Position numbers and translations under genes: made by a program. Shown one piece after another: positions 55,980 through 64,000 of a stretch of 64,000 bases of DNA. The stretch covers positions 1,054,001 through 1,118,000 of the forward strand of contig OZ250175.1 of the NCBI GenBank assembly GCA_965238155.1, in the 5' to 3' direction. Numbering within the stretch: position 1 is the first letter of the stretch; each line of letters opens with the position of its first letter. The stretch comes from BJGV01 sp964196335 (GTDB lineage Bacteria > Pseudomonadota > Gammaproteobacteria > Burkholderiales > Nitrosomonadaceae). The notes under the pieces were generated by a model. That model saw only the letters and a program-made list of their open reading frames with translations. It ran no database searches and was not told the DNA's origin.

Positions 55980-56375
55980 ATGAGCATGAGTGACCCTATC
56001 GCTGATATGTTGACACGCATACGTAATGCACAGCTCTCCGATAAAAATATCGTTACAATGCCTTCTTCAAAGTTAAAGCAGGCAATAGCTAAGGTGTTGA
56101 AGGATGAAGGCTACATTGAGCATTTTGCCGTGCGTGAAGCAGATAGTAAGCCGGTGTTGGATATTAATTTAAAATATTATGCTGGACGTCCAGTGATTGA
56201 GAAAATTGAGCGTGTGAGTCGTCCTGGTTTACGTATTTATAAGCCTAACAACAGTCTTCCTAATGTTATGAATGGCTTGGGTGTCGCCATAATCTCAACT
56301 TCAAAAGGTGTAATGACTGAGCGTAAAGCACGTGCAAGCGGAATTGGTGGTGAGGTTTTATGTATTGTAGCTTAG
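55980..56375 (+). CDS. rpsH: 30S ribosomal protein S8
   Basis: MSMSDPIADMLTRIRNAQLS opens S8, which ends GIGGEVLCIVA. In E. coli S8 represses the spc operon. Two in-frame ATGs (55980, 55986); the first has GAGGTGCC upstream. Confidence 0.97.
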   Translation: MSMSDPIADMLTRIRNAQLSDKNIVTMPSSKLKQAIAKVLKDEGYIEHFAVREADSKPVLDINLKYYAGRPVIEKIERVSRPGLRIYKPNNSLPNVMNGLGVAIISTSKGVMTERKARASGIGGEVLCIVA

Positions 56376-56388
56376 GAGTGTTGATTAT

Positions 56389-56922
56389 ATGTCACGCATA
56401 GGTAAGGAACCTGTATCGGTTCCGGCAAATGTAGAAGTAAATTTATCTTCTTCTGAAGTGTCGGTTAAAGGTCCGCTAGGTAAGTTACAACGCAGCATTA
56501 ATTCTGACGTAACCGTCAAACATGAAGGAGATACTTTGCTTGTAAAGGTAGCTAATGACTCTAAGCAGGCAGATGCTATGTCAGGAACGATGCGCGCGTT
56601 ACTGGCAAATATGGTGCAAGGAGTAACGAGTGGTTTTGAAAAAAAACTATCATTAGTAGGAGTAGGTTACCGAGCACAGGCTGCTAAAGAAACTCTTAAT
56701 CTTACTCTTGGCTTTTCTCATCCGGTTGTTTACAAAATGCCTGAAGGTATAAAAGTTGAGACTCCATCTCAAACTGAGATATTAATTAAAGGGATAGATA
56801 AACAGAAAGTTGGCCAAGTCGCTGCAGAGGTGCGTGCTTTTCGTAAACCGGAGCCTTATAAGGGAAAGGGTGTACGTTATGCTGATGAGGTAATTGTCAT
56901 GAAAGAAGCGAAAAAGAAATAA
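56389..56922 (+). CDS. rplF: 50S ribosomal protein L6
   Basis: MSRIGKEPVSVPANVEVNLS, GVTSGFEKKLSLVGVGYRAQ and RKPEPYKGKGVRYADEVIVM are L6, located near the factor-binding site. One hundred and seventy-seven residues. Confidence 0.98.
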   Translation: MSRIGKEPVSVPANVEVNLSSSEVSVKGPLGKLQRSINSDVTVKHEGDTLLVKVANDSKQADAMSGTMRALLANMVQGVTSGFEKKLSLVGVGYRAQAAKETLNLTLGFSHPVVYKMPEGIKVETPSQTEILIKGIDKQKVGQVAAEVRAFRKPEPYKGKGVRYADEVIVMKEAKKK

Positions 56923-56933
56923 TTGAGATATAT

Positions 56934-57290
56934 ATGCAGAAATTAATACAATCCCGTTTGCGTCGTGCACGCCAAACTCGTGCCAAGATAGCCGAATTGA
57001 AGATAGTGCGTCTGACAGTGCATCGTACCAACAGTCATATTTACGCTCAAGTAATTGATAATACTAATGGAAAAGTTTTAACTAGTGCTTCTACTATAGA
57101 GCCAGAAATTCGGAAGGAGTTACCTGGCGGAAATTCTGTAGGTGCAGCAACAGTAATAGGTAAACGAATAGCTGAAAAAGCAAAAAAGATAGGGATTTCT
57201 AAAGTTGGATTTGATCGTTCTGGTTTTAAATATCATGGGCGTATCAGAGCATTGGCTGATGCTGCTCGTGAGCATGGTTTAGTATTCTAA
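56934..57290 (+). CDS. rplR: 50S ribosomal protein L18
   Basis: RLTVHRTNSHIYAQVIDNTN, GAATVIGKRIAEKAKKIGIS and FDRSGFKYHGRIRALADAAR are L18, a 5S rRNA binder. One hundred and eighteen residues. Confidence 0.97.
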   Translation: MQKLIQSRLRRARQTRAKIAELKIVRLTVHRTNSHIYAQVIDNTNGKVLTSASTIEPEIRKELPGGNSVGAATVIGKRIAEKAKKIGISKVGFDRSGFKYHGRIRALADAAREHGLVF

Positions 57291-57303
57291 TTAAGGATTA
57301 TTA

Positions 57304-57846
57304 ATGGCTAAATTGCAAGGAAGAATGCAAGGAAGGAACCCGCAAGGAGATGATCGTGGGGATGGGCTCAAGGAAAAAATGGTAGCAATTAATCGTGTTA
57401 CTAAAGTAGTTAAAGGGGGTCGTATTCTTGGCTTTGCGGTTTTAGCTGTAGTTGGAAATGGCGATGGTAGCGTCGGCATGGGCAAGGGGAAATCTCGTGA
57501 GGTGCCGGTTGCAGTGCAAAAAGCAATGGATGAAGCACGGCGTAAGATGGTTAAAGTAAGTTTAAAGAATGGTACTTTGCAACATCCGGTTATAGGTAGG
57601 CATGGTGCTGCCAAAGTGTACATGCAGCCTGCTTCAGAAGGTACGGGGATTATTGCCGGTGGACCAATGCGTGCAATTTTTGAAGTAATGGGCGTACACG
57701 ATATACTTGCAAAGTGTATCGGCTCAACAAATCCCTACAACGTAGTTCGTGCGACATTGCAAGGATTACAAGCAATGAATACTCCAGCCGAGGTTGCTGC
57801 CAAGCGTGGTAAAAGTGTGGAAGAAATTATGGAGTTGGTGCAGTAA
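57304..57846 (+). CDS. rpsE: 30S ribosomal protein S5
   Basis: GLKEKMVAINRVTKVVKGGR, LGFAVLAVVGNGDGSVGMGK and GTGIIAGGPMRAIFEVMG are S5, which affects decoding accuracy. The extra N-terminal GRMQGRNPQGDDRGDG is slightly long. The stop shares a base with rpmD. Confidence 0.98.
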   Translation: MAKLQGRMQGRNPQGDDRGDGLKEKMVAINRVTKVVKGGRILGFAVLAVVGNGDGSVGMGKGKSREVPVAVQKAMDEARRKMVKVSLKNGTLQHPVIGRHGAAKVYMQPASEGTGIIAGGPMRAIFEVMGVHDILAKCIGSTNPYNVVRATLQGLQAMNTPAEVAAKRGKSVEEIMELVQ

Positions 57847-58034
57847 TGAGTGAGAAAAATAAAAGAATAAAAGTGATTTTGATAAAGAGTTTAATTGGCA
57901 CCAAGAAATCACACCGTGCAACAGTACGTGGACTTGGATTACGTAGAATTAACAGCAGTGTAGAGTTAGAAAATACACCGGCAGTACAAGGTATGATTAA
58001 TAAAATTTGTTATCTATTGAAGTGTGAAACATAA
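57846..58034 (+). CDS. rpmD: 50S ribosomal protein L30
   Basis: A 62-residue L30: IKVILIKSLIGTKKSHRATV, GLRRINSSVELENTPAVQGM. It ends one base before the rplO start. Confidence 0.97.
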   Translation: MSEKNKRIKVILIKSLIGTKKSHRATVRGLGLRRINSSVELENTPAVQGMINKICYLLKCET

Positions 58035-58035
58035 A

Positions 58036-58467
58036 ATGAGACTTAATTCAATTAAGCCTGCTGACGGGGCTGCTTTTTCCAGACGTCGTGTAGGGCGTGG
58101 AATAGGATCGGGATTTGGTAAGACTGCTGGCCGCGGCCATAAAGGGCAGAAATCCCGTGCCGGAGGATTTCACAAAGTAGGATTTGAAGGGGGGCAAATG
58201 CCTTTGCAGCGTCGTTTGCCTAAACGGGGGTTTGCTTCTCTTACAAGAGGGGATACTGCAGAAGTTAAATTGTCAGCATTGGACAAATTACCGGTAGACA
58301 CCATAGATATAAAGGTATTGAAGCAGGCTGGGGTAGTTTCAAAAACCGTTTTAGCTGCCAAAGTTATACTTTCTGGAAATGTAAATCGTGCAATAAAATT
58401 ACAGGGAATTCTTGTTACGAAGGGCGCGAAAGCTGCTATAGAAACTTTAGGTGGCAGTGTTGAATAA
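58036..58467 (+). CDS. rplO: 50S ribosomal protein L15
   Basis: MRLNSIKPADGAAFSRRRVG, GRGIGSGFGKTAGRGHKGQK and GGQMPLQRRLPKRGF are L15. I use the ATG at 58036; a GTG at 58024 is open but overlaps rpmD. One hundred and forty-three residues, late assembly. Confidence 0.96.
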   Translation: MRLNSIKPADGAAFSRRRVGRGIGSGFGKTAGRGHKGQKSRAGGFHKVGFEGGQMPLQRRLPKRGFASLTRGDTAEVKLSALDKLPVDTIDIKVLKQAGVVSKTVLAAKVILSGNVNRAIKLQGILVTKGAKAAIETLGGSVE

Positions 58468-58484
58468 GGTCAAGAGGACATAAA

Positions 58485-59813
58485 TTGGCCGCTAGTGGAA
58501 TGTTAGGAGGTGGATCCGGAAAACTTGCTGATATGAAGCGCAGACTATGGTTCTTATTGTTTGCGCTTGTAGTTTACAGAATTGGTGCGCATGTTCCGGT
58601 TCCCGGGATTGACCCGGTGGTCTTGAAAGACTTATTTGACTCGCAACAGGGTGGAATTCTGGGCATGTTTAACATGTTTTCAGGAGGTGCGCTTTCCCGC
58701 TTCTCGGTATTTGCTTTGGGAATTATGCCTTATATTTCTGCTTCGATTATTATGCAGCTTGGTACAGTAGCTTTCCCATATCTAGAGGCATTAAAAAAAG
58801 AAGGTGAGGCTGGACGAAGAAAGATTACTCAATATACTCGTTATTTCACGCTTGGTTTGGCATTAGTGCAAGGTTATGGCATATCTATTGCTTTACAGTC
58901 ACAGGCTGGACTAGTGATTGAGCCGGGTCCAACGTTTTTGGCAACTACAGTAATAACATTGGTGACTGGTACTATATTTCTGATGTGGCTAGGTGAGCAA
59001 ATTACTGAGCGTGGCATAGGTAACGGCATATCTTTAATAATTTTTGCTGGTATTGTGGCTGGGTTACCGAGTGCAATTGGTGGCACACTTGAATTAGTAA
59101 GTACCGGCGCAATGCATTCCTTGGTGGCGCTAGCAATTTTTCTTGCAGTAGCTGTAGTCACAGCTTTCGTAGTTTTTGTAGAACGTGGTCAGCGAAAAAT
59201 TTTAGTTAACTATGCCAAGCGGCAGGTAGGACGCAAGGTTTATGGTGGTCAAAGTTCGCATTTGCCTTTAAAGCTTAATATGGCTGGTGTGATTCCACCA
59301 ATCTTTGCATCCAGTATTATTTTATTTCCCGCAACGTTAGCGGGGTGGTTTGCCAGTGGTGAGTCTATGGTTTGGTTGAAGGATATAAGTGGTGCATTGT
59401 CTCCAGGGCAGCCAATTTATGTAATGATGTATGCGTTTATGATTATATTTTTCTGTTTCTTTTATACTGCATTGGTATTTAATCCAAAGGAAACTGCAGA
59501 TAATTTGAAGAAAAGCGGTGCCTTTATTCCAGGAATTCGTCCTGGAGATCAGACTGCAAAGCATATTGAGCGGATTATGCTGAGATTAACTATGGTAGGG
59601 GCAATATATGTAACTCTTGTTTGTTTATTACCGGAATTTTTAATCTTAAAATGGAATGTACCATTTTATTTTGGTGGAACTTCATTATTGATTATTGTAG
59701 TTGTAACGATGGATTTTATGGCGCAAGTGCAGGCCTACATTATGTCACAACAGTATGATAGCCTGCTAAAGAAAACTAACTTTAAGGGTGGTGGCGGCTT
59801 ATCAGCAAGATGA
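58485..59813 (+). CDS. secY: Protein translocase subunit SecY
   Basis: A 442-residue membrane protein with ten hydrophobic helices: LWFLLFALVVYRIGAHVPVP, GGALSRFSVFALGIMPYISA, and PGIRPGDQTAKHIERIMLRL near the C-terminal loop. It forms the translocation channel with SecE and SecG. The start is a TTG at 58485 with GAGGACA upstream; an in-frame ATG at 58500 is the alternative. Confidence 0.97.
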   Translation: MAASGMLGGGSGKLADMKRRLWFLLFALVVYRIGAHVPVPGIDPVVLKDLFDSQQGGILGMFNMFSGGALSRFSVFALGIMPYISASIIMQLGTVAFPYLEALKKEGEAGRRKITQYTRYFTLGLALVQGYGISIALQSQAGLVIEPGPTFLATTVITLVTGTIFLMWLGEQITERGIGNGISLIIFAGIVAGLPSAIGGTLELVSTGAMHSLVALAIFLAVAVVTAFVVFVERGQRKILVNYAKRQVGRKVYGGQSSHLPLKLNMAGVIPPIFASSIILFPATLAGWFASGESMVWLKDISGALSPGQPIYVMMYAFMIIFFCFFYTALVFNPKETADNLKKSGAFIPGIRPGDQTAKHIERIMLRLTMVGAIYVTLVCLLPEFLILKWNVPFYFGGTSLLIIVVVTMDFMAQVQAYIMSQQYDSLLKKTNFKGGGGLSAR

Positions 59814-59831
59814 TTAGAGCTCCCAGATCAG

Positions 59832-60050
59832 ATGGCTAAAGAAGAAACAATACAAATGCAAGGCGAGATACTTGAAACGTTGCCGAATGCAACGTTTCGT
59901 GTCAAGCTGGAAAATGGACATGTTGTACTTGGCCATATTTCCGGTAAGATGCGCATGCATTACATTCGGATTTTGCCTGGGGACAAAGTGACTGTGGATC
60001 TGACACCGTATGATTTAAGTAGAGCTCGAATTACTTTTCGTGCCAAATAG
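59832..60050 (+). CDS. infA: Translation initiation factor IF-1
   Basis: A 72-residue S1-like OB fold: MAKEETIQMQGEILETLPNA, KLENGHVVLGHISGKMRMHY, ILPGDKVTVDLTPYDLSRAR. It binds the A site during initiation. Betaproteobacteria often keep infA between secY and rpmJ, as here. Confidence 0.97.
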   Translation: MAKEETIQMQGEILETLPNATFRVKLENGHVVLGHISGKMRMHYIRILPGDKVTVDLTPYDLSRARITFRAK

Positions 60051-60065
60051 TAAAGGAGTGTAGAT

Positions 60066-60179
60066 ATGAAAGTATTAACTTCAGTCAAAAAATTGTGTCG
60101 AAATTGTAAGGTTATTAGGCGTAATCGTGTCGTTAGAGTGATTTGTAAGGATCCAAGGCATAAGCAGCGCCAAGGTTGA
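60066..60179 (+). CDS. rpmJ: 50S ribosomal protein L36 (zinc-ribbon type)
   Basis: A 37-residue protein, MKVLTSVKKLCRNCKVIRRN ending CKDPRHKQRQG, with the Cys/Cys/Cys/His zinc site. GGAGTGTAGAT precedes the ATG. Confidence 0.97.
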   Translation: MKVLTSVKKLCRNCKVIRRNRVVRVICKDPRHKQRQG

Positions 60180-60209
60180 TTGAGTAGATATAGCTTTGGC
60201 TGTTATAAT
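60180..60209 (+). promoter_or_regulatory. Possible alpha operon promoter
   Basis: TTGAGT (60180-60185) and TATAAT (60204-60209), 18 bases apart, lie between rpmJ and rpsM. The position fits the alpha operon promoter. Weak -35. Confidence 0.4.
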
Positions 60210-60239
60210 TGATAGTTTTATTATTTGTAGGAAGTTAGT

Positions 60240-60620
60240 ATGGCAAGAATTGCCGGAGTAAATATTCCGAATCATCAGCATGCAGTAATTGCCTTGACTG
60301 CGATTTACGGCATAGGTCGTACTGGGGCGCGCCAGATTTGTGCATCTGTAGGCATTAAAGTATCTACAAAGATTAAAGATATTACAGATACACAAATGGA
60401 AAAGTTACGTGACCATGTAGCTAAGTTCATGGTTGAAGGTGACTTGCGCCGGGAAGTATCAATGAACATTAAACGGCTAACAGATCTTGGTTGCTATAGA
60501 GGGTTACGTCATCGCCGAGGCTTACCGGTTCGTGGCCAGCGTACAAAGACTAATGCCAGAACTCGTAAAGGCCCCCGGAAAGCAATTCGTCAAACTAGTG
60601 GTAGGCCTGCAGCAAGATAA
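60240..60620 (+). CDS. rpsM: 30S ribosomal protein S13
   Basis: MARIAGVNIPNHQHAVIALT, and RHRRGLPVRGQRTKTNARTR are S13, in the head near the A-P tRNAs. One hundred and twenty-six residues, slightly longer at the end than in E. coli. Confidence 0.98.
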   Translation: MARIAGVNIPNHQHAVIALTAIYGIGRTGARQICASVGIKVSTKIKDITDTQMEKLRDHVAKFMVEGDLRREVSMNIKRLTDLGCYRGLRHRRGLPVRGQRTKTNARTRKGPRKAIRQTSGRPAAR

Positions 60621-60668
60621 CAAATTATTGGTTAATAACAAATTGCAGAATAAAGGAAAAAATTAGAT

Positions 60669-61058
60669 ATGGTAAAGACAGCTACACGGGCACGTAAAAA
60701 AGTTAAGAAAAACGTAGCTGAAGGTATTGCGCATATTCACGCTTCATTTAACAATACTATTATTACTATTACTGATCGTCAAGGAAATGCCTTATCGTGG
60801 GCTACATCTGGTGGAGCTGGATTTAAGGGCTCACGTAAAAGCACCCCTTTTGCGGCTCAGGTTGCAGCTGAGAAAGCAAGTAAATATGCGCAAGAGTGTG
60901 GAGTCAAGAATATTGAGGTACGTATCAAGGGTCCAGGACCCGGCAGGGAGTCTGCAGTACGTGCACTAAACGCAGCTGGTTTTAAAATTACCAGCATTGC
61001 TGATGTGACGCCATTTCCACATAATGGTTGCCGCGCCCCTAAAAAGCGTCGCATTTAA
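60669..61058 (+). CDS. rpsK: 30S ribosomal protein S11
   Basis: AEGIAHIHASFNNTIITITD, GAGFKGSRKSTPFAAQVAAE and PHNGCRAPKKRRI are S11, in the platform. One hundred and twenty-nine residues. Confidence 0.98.
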   Translation: MVKTATRARKKVKKNVAEGIAHIHASFNNTIITITDRQGNALSWATSGGAGFKGSRKSTPFAAQVAAEKASKYAQECGVKNIEVRIKGPGPGRESAVRALNAAGFKITSIADVTPFPHNGCRAPKKRRI

Positions 61059-61073
61059 GGAGAGCAGACTATT

Positions 61074-61700
61074 ATGGCCAGAAATCTTGATCCTAAATGT
61101 CGTCAGTGTCGTCGTGAAGGTGAAAAACTATTCTTAAAAGGCGAAAAGTGTTTTACAGACAAATGCGCAATAGAACGTAGAAATTATCCACCTGGACAGC
61201 ATGGACAGAAAAAAACGAGACTGTCTGATTACGGTGTGCAATTAAGGGAAAAACAGAAGCTTCGTCGTATTTATGGAATACTAGAACGACAGTTTCGTAT
61301 ATATTACAAACTGGCAGACAAGCAGCGTGGTATTACAGGGGAGAATCTACTCCAGCGGTTAGAAAGCCGTCTTGATACTGTTTCTTATCGTATGGGTTTT
61401 GGTGCGTCACGCAATGAAGCGCGACAGATTGTGCGCCACAATGGAATACTTGTAAACGGATCTCGTGTCAATATACCATCCTATCAGGTTAGTCCTGGTG
61501 ATGTGGTGGAAGTAACTAAAAAAGCTAAAGATCAGCTGCGTATCCAACATTCAGTGGAAGTTGCTGAGCAACGTAGTTTCCCGGAGTGGATGGAAGTAGA
61601 CGTTAAGGCAATGAAAGGAACCTTTAAGGCCCAGCCAGAGCGTTCTGAATTACCTGCAACTATTCAAGAGTCGCTTGTTGTTGAATTATATTCTAAGTAA
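61074..61700 (+). CDS. rpsD: 30S ribosomal protein S4
   Basis: LDPKCRQCRREGEKLFLKGE carries a cysteine cluster; the S4 RNA-binding domain shows LESRLDTVSYRMGFGASRNE and HNGILVNGSRVNIPSYQVSP. In E. coli it represses the alpha operon. Two hundred and eight residues. Confidence 0.98.
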   Translation: MARNLDPKCRQCRREGEKLFLKGEKCFTDKCAIERRNYPPGQHGQKKTRLSDYGVQLREKQKLRRIYGILERQFRIYYKLADKQRGITGENLLQRLESRLDTVSYRMGFGASRNEARQIVRHNGILVNGSRVNIPSYQVSPGDVVEVTKKAKDQLRIQHSVEVAEQRSFPEWMEVDVKAMKGTFKAQPERSELPATIQESLVVELYSK

Positions 61701-61737
61701 CCAATTAATCAGAAAGTTTCCAGCAAAAGGATAGGCT

Positions 61738-62742
61738 ATGCCAAGTGATACTTTTCTCACACCACGAATTATTAATGTTCAAAATATTACTCCGCTACAT
61801 GCGAAAGTAACCATGGAGCCGTTTGAGCGCGGCTATGGACACACACTGGGGAATGCAATACGGCGTGTTTTGCTGTCTTCAATGCCCGGGTTTGCACCAA
61901 CAGAAGTTCAGATTAGTGGTGTAGTACATGAATATTCTGCTCTTGATGGCGTACAGGAAGATGTGGTGGATATCTTGCTTAATCTCAAGGGTATAGTTCT
62001 AAAGCTACATAATACCACTGAGGCTGTTTTAATTCTTAAAAAAAAGGGTGAAGGTGTGGCCACCGCTGGTGACATTGAAGTTGGACACGATGTAGAAATT
62101 ATAAACCCAGATCATGTTGTTGCGCATCTTACTGCCGGCGGAAAAATAGATATGCAAATTAAGGTAGAGATGGGGCGTGGTTACGTGCCAGGAACAGCTC
62201 GGGAAGTAGCAAATGAAAGTCGTGCCATTGGTAGTATTTTATTAGATGCATCCTTTAGTCCGGTTCACCGTGTAAGCTATGCGGTCGAGAATGCACGTGT
62301 AGAGCAACGTACTGACTTAGACAAATTGGTGATGGATATAGAAACTAATGGTGTTGTCGATCCTGAAGAAGCAATTCGTTATGCTGCACGGGTACTGGTA
62401 GAGCAACTATCAGTATTCGCAGATCTTAAGGGAACGCCATTGCCTGTAGAACAGCCAGAAGCACCACAGATTGACCCTAGGTTACTGCGGCCGGTAGACG
62501 ATCTTGAGCTTACAGTACGCTCTGCAAATTGTCTCAAAGCAGAGAATATATACTATATAGGAGATTTAATTCAACGGACTGAAAATGAACTTCTAAAAAC
62601 TCCTAACCTGGGAAGAAAGTCACTCAATGAAATTAAGGAAGTACTGGCTTCACGTGGACTGGCACTTGGAATGGAGTTGGAAGACTGGCCACCAGCTAAA
62701 CTTGATAGTGCAAAGGAAGGTGACGATCATGCGGCATCATAG
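61738..62742 (+). CDS. rpoA: RNA polymerase alpha subunit
   Basis: The N-terminal domain contains GYGHTLGNAIRRVLLSSMPG and the dimer and beta contacts. The C-terminal domain has LELTVRSANCLKAENIYYIG, LGRKSLNEIKEVLASRGLAL, which bind UP elements and activators. Three hundred and thirty-four residues, normal. Its 3' end overlaps rplQ by 14 bases. Confidence 0.98.
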   Translation: MPSDTFLTPRIINVQNITPLHAKVTMEPFERGYGHTLGNAIRRVLLSSMPGFAPTEVQISGVVHEYSALDGVQEDVVDILLNLKGIVLKLHNTTEAVLILKKKGEGVATAGDIEVGHDVEIINPDHVVAHLTAGGKIDMQIKVEMGRGYVPGTAREVANESRAIGSILLDASFSPVHRVSYAVENARVEQRTDLDKLVMDIETNGVVDPEEAIRYAARVLVEQLSVFADLKGTPLPVEQPEAPQIDPRLLRPVDDLELTVRSANCLKAENIYYIGDLIQRTENELLKTPNLGRKSLNEIKEVLASRGLALGMELEDWPPAKLDSAKEGDDHAAS

Positions 62743-63127
62743 CGGGCTAAGAAAATTAAATCGTAGTAGCAGTCATCGCTTGGCAATGTTTCGTAACATG
62801 ACTAATTCATTGTTACGCTTTGAAGTCATCAAAACTACGTTGCCTAAAGCTAAAGAGTTACGTCGTGTAGTGGAGCCAATGATTACACTTGGAAAAAAAC
62901 CGTCTCTTGCTAATCGCCGATTAGCTTTTGATCGTCTTCGTGACCGCGACATGGTTGGAAAATTATTTACTGAACTTGGTCCACGGTACCAAACACGTAA
63001 CGGTGGTTATCTGCGTATTCTTAAATTCGGTTTCCGGAAAGGTGATAACGCTCCGATGGCATTGGTTGAGCTATTAGATCGTCCAGATCCAATTATTGAA
63101 CCTGTAACCGACAAAACTGACGCTTAG
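62729..63127 (+). CDS. rplQ: 50S ribosomal protein L17
   Basis: I start at the ATG at 62729 (GGAAGGTGACGATC upstream), the conserved MRHHSGLRKLNRSSSHRLAM. It then has NSLLRFEVIKTTLPKAKELR. One hundred and thirty-two residues. Last gene of the alpha operon. Confidence 0.97.
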   Translation: MRHHSGLRKLNRSSSHRLAMFRNMTNSLLRFEVIKTTLPKAKELRRVVEPMITLGKKPSLANRRLAFDRLRDRDMVGKLFTELGPRYQTRNGGYLRILKFGFRKGDNAPMALVELLDRPDPIIEPVTDKTDA

Positions 63128-63153
63128 TTTGGAGGTTGTTTGGTAAAAAATAT

Positions 63154-63179
63154 AAAAAGCCGAGTAATCTCGGCTTTTT
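63154..63179 (+). terminator. Bidirectional terminator after rplQ
   Basis: AAAAAGCCGAG pairs perfectly with CTCGGCTTTTT around TAAT. The A and T runs let it serve both strands, ending the alpha operon and, from the right, the protease gene. Confidence 0.9.
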
Positions 63180-63305
63180 ATATTTAGGCTACTGATTATA
63201 AATTTTGAAGTGTAAGGCCGATATTTGAACTTGTGAGTCTGAATAATTCTTGTCTTATTAATAGAATTTATTAATTTATCTTAAATAGAGAATAAGTGCT
63301 TTTAA

Positions 63306-63983
63306 CTAGAATCCTTTTATCAAAGTCATAGTCGAACCATCCTTTTTTACAATCATCCTATTCAGGAAACTCATACCTAATAATCCTATTCTCAATTGGT
63401 TACTTTTGGCAACAACTATTGCATCAATATTTGACAGAGCAATAGTTCCAATCTGAATATGATTTAATTTTATCTTATATGCTGTAGAGAGGCCGTTTGC
63501 AGTGGTTATGGTAATAGGTTTTTTTTTATAATAATTGGTATCTATATTAAGTCGTCTAGCATCCTCATAACTTAATGTAACCATAGTTGCTCCTGTATCA
63601 ACTATCAGTCGAATAGAGCTTTTATTATTAACTCTGGCAGTAACGTAAAAATGGCCTCCTGAGTCTGCATGGAGGATTACCTGATCTCCTTTAGCAGGAG
63701 GTGCGAATGATAAATTCTGGCCCAGAACTAATGATCTTTGCTCTCCTGCGATCTCTATAACTACAGAGTTTGTGTTTGTGCTGATAAGCTTGACGCCAGA
63801 TTTAGTAGTTTGTCCAATACTTACGGTACGTGGTTTAGCACCATCGATTACCAGTATCGCTTTGTTTGTAGCCAGACCAACTACGTTCACATCAATAGCA
63901 TAGGATGAGTTAGAAAATAAGAGTTGAGCTAGAAGAAAAATGAAGATATAAGAAGTACGAATTTTAAGTTGATTGATGTGCAT
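63306..63983 (-). CDS. TIGR02281-type retropepsin-like aspartic protease
   Basis: A signal peptide (FIFLLAQLLFSNSSYA) leads to a beta-rich N-terminal region with IDVNVVGLATNKAILVIDG. Then comes HFYVTARVNNKSSIRLIVDT with the catalytic VDTGATMVTLS, and later TYKIKLNHIQIGTIALS-like strands and LLGMSFLNRM, the standard retropepsin-like fold of clan AA. One domain means it acts as a dimer in the periplasm. The N-terminal region recalls a type of domain found with such proteases in betaproteobacteria. Function unknown. It is convergent with rplQ. Confidence 0.82.
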   Translation of the reverse strand: MHINQLKIRTSYIFIFLLAQLLFSNSSYAIDVNVVGLATNKAILVIDGAKPRTVSIGQTTKSGVKLISTNTNSVVIEIAGEQRSLVLGQNLSFAPPAKGDQVILHADSGGHFYVTARVNNKSSIRLIVDTGATMVTLSYEDARRLNIDTNYYKKKPITITTANGLSTAYKIKLNHIQIGTIALSNIDAIVVAKSNQLRIGLLGMSFLNRMIVKKDGSTMTLIKGF

Positions 63984-64000
63984 TGAGGAGTTCCATGAAA

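Overview
The window holds most of a siphovirus-like prophage (from before base 1 to about 36,317), a region of mobile and decaying accessory genes (36.4-46.5 kb), and a host chromosomal segment carrying tRNAs, tuf and the S10/spc/alpha ribosomal protein operons (46.8-63.2 kb). The tRNA-Tyr/Gly/Thr-tuf cluster, the ribosomal gene order and a TIGR02281-type retropepsin-like protease suggest a betaproteobacterium, perhaps a Nitrosomonadales member. That placement is an inference from gene content, not from a search.

Prophage, 1-36.3 kb. A CI-like repressor with a coupled HIRAN-domain membrane protein faces a YdaS-type Cro across two palindromic operators. Rightward early genes include a CII-like regulator, a DUF1376 replication protein, a CHC2-type primase zinc domain, a DnaB/T7-type helicase, DUF1064, NinB and a YbcO-like nuclease. 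Two loci with the layout of C4 antisense RNAs flank this replication block. After a repeat-rich non-coding stretch come a Q-like late regulator, a lipoprotein moron, a truncated DNA methyltransferase and the late operon: terminase, DUF4055 portal, scaffold, P22-type coat, head completion, tail tube, a gpG/gpGT pair joined by a -1 frameshift site, tape measure, lambda-type M/L/K/I/J tail tip, three fibre or adhesin genes, and a holin/lysozyme/Rz/Rz1 lysis set. A HigBA module and the 3' half of a tRNA-Met gene (probable attachment site) close the element, beside a remnant of a tyrosine integrase.

Accessory region, 36.3-46.5 kb. It carries a DUF3489-DUF2924-large serine recombinase cassette, a repeat-rich autotransporter split by a frameshift in a poly-G tract, a PxpA-like gene, a six-repeat orphan CRISPR array with 36-base repeats, a doubly frameshifted brnTA module, two small hypothetical genes and a frameshifted SYLF-domain lipoprotein gene.

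Main discovery: the second spacer of the CRISPR array (42518-42547) matches the prophage scaffold gene (14689-14718) over all 30 bases. The array therefore targets a resident prophage on the same contig. No cas gene is visible in the window, so interference must be absent, encoded elsewhere or blocked, for example by an anti-CRISPR.

Host region, 46.8-64 kb. tRNA-Tyr, tRNA-Gly, tRNA-Thr and tuf lead straight into rpsJ and the S10, spc and alpha operons, ending at rplQ with a strong terminator. In many relatives the tRNA-tuf group precedes secE instead, so a tuf-tuf rearrangement or assembly collapse is possible. S3 and L3 carry unusually long lysine-rich C-terminal tails.
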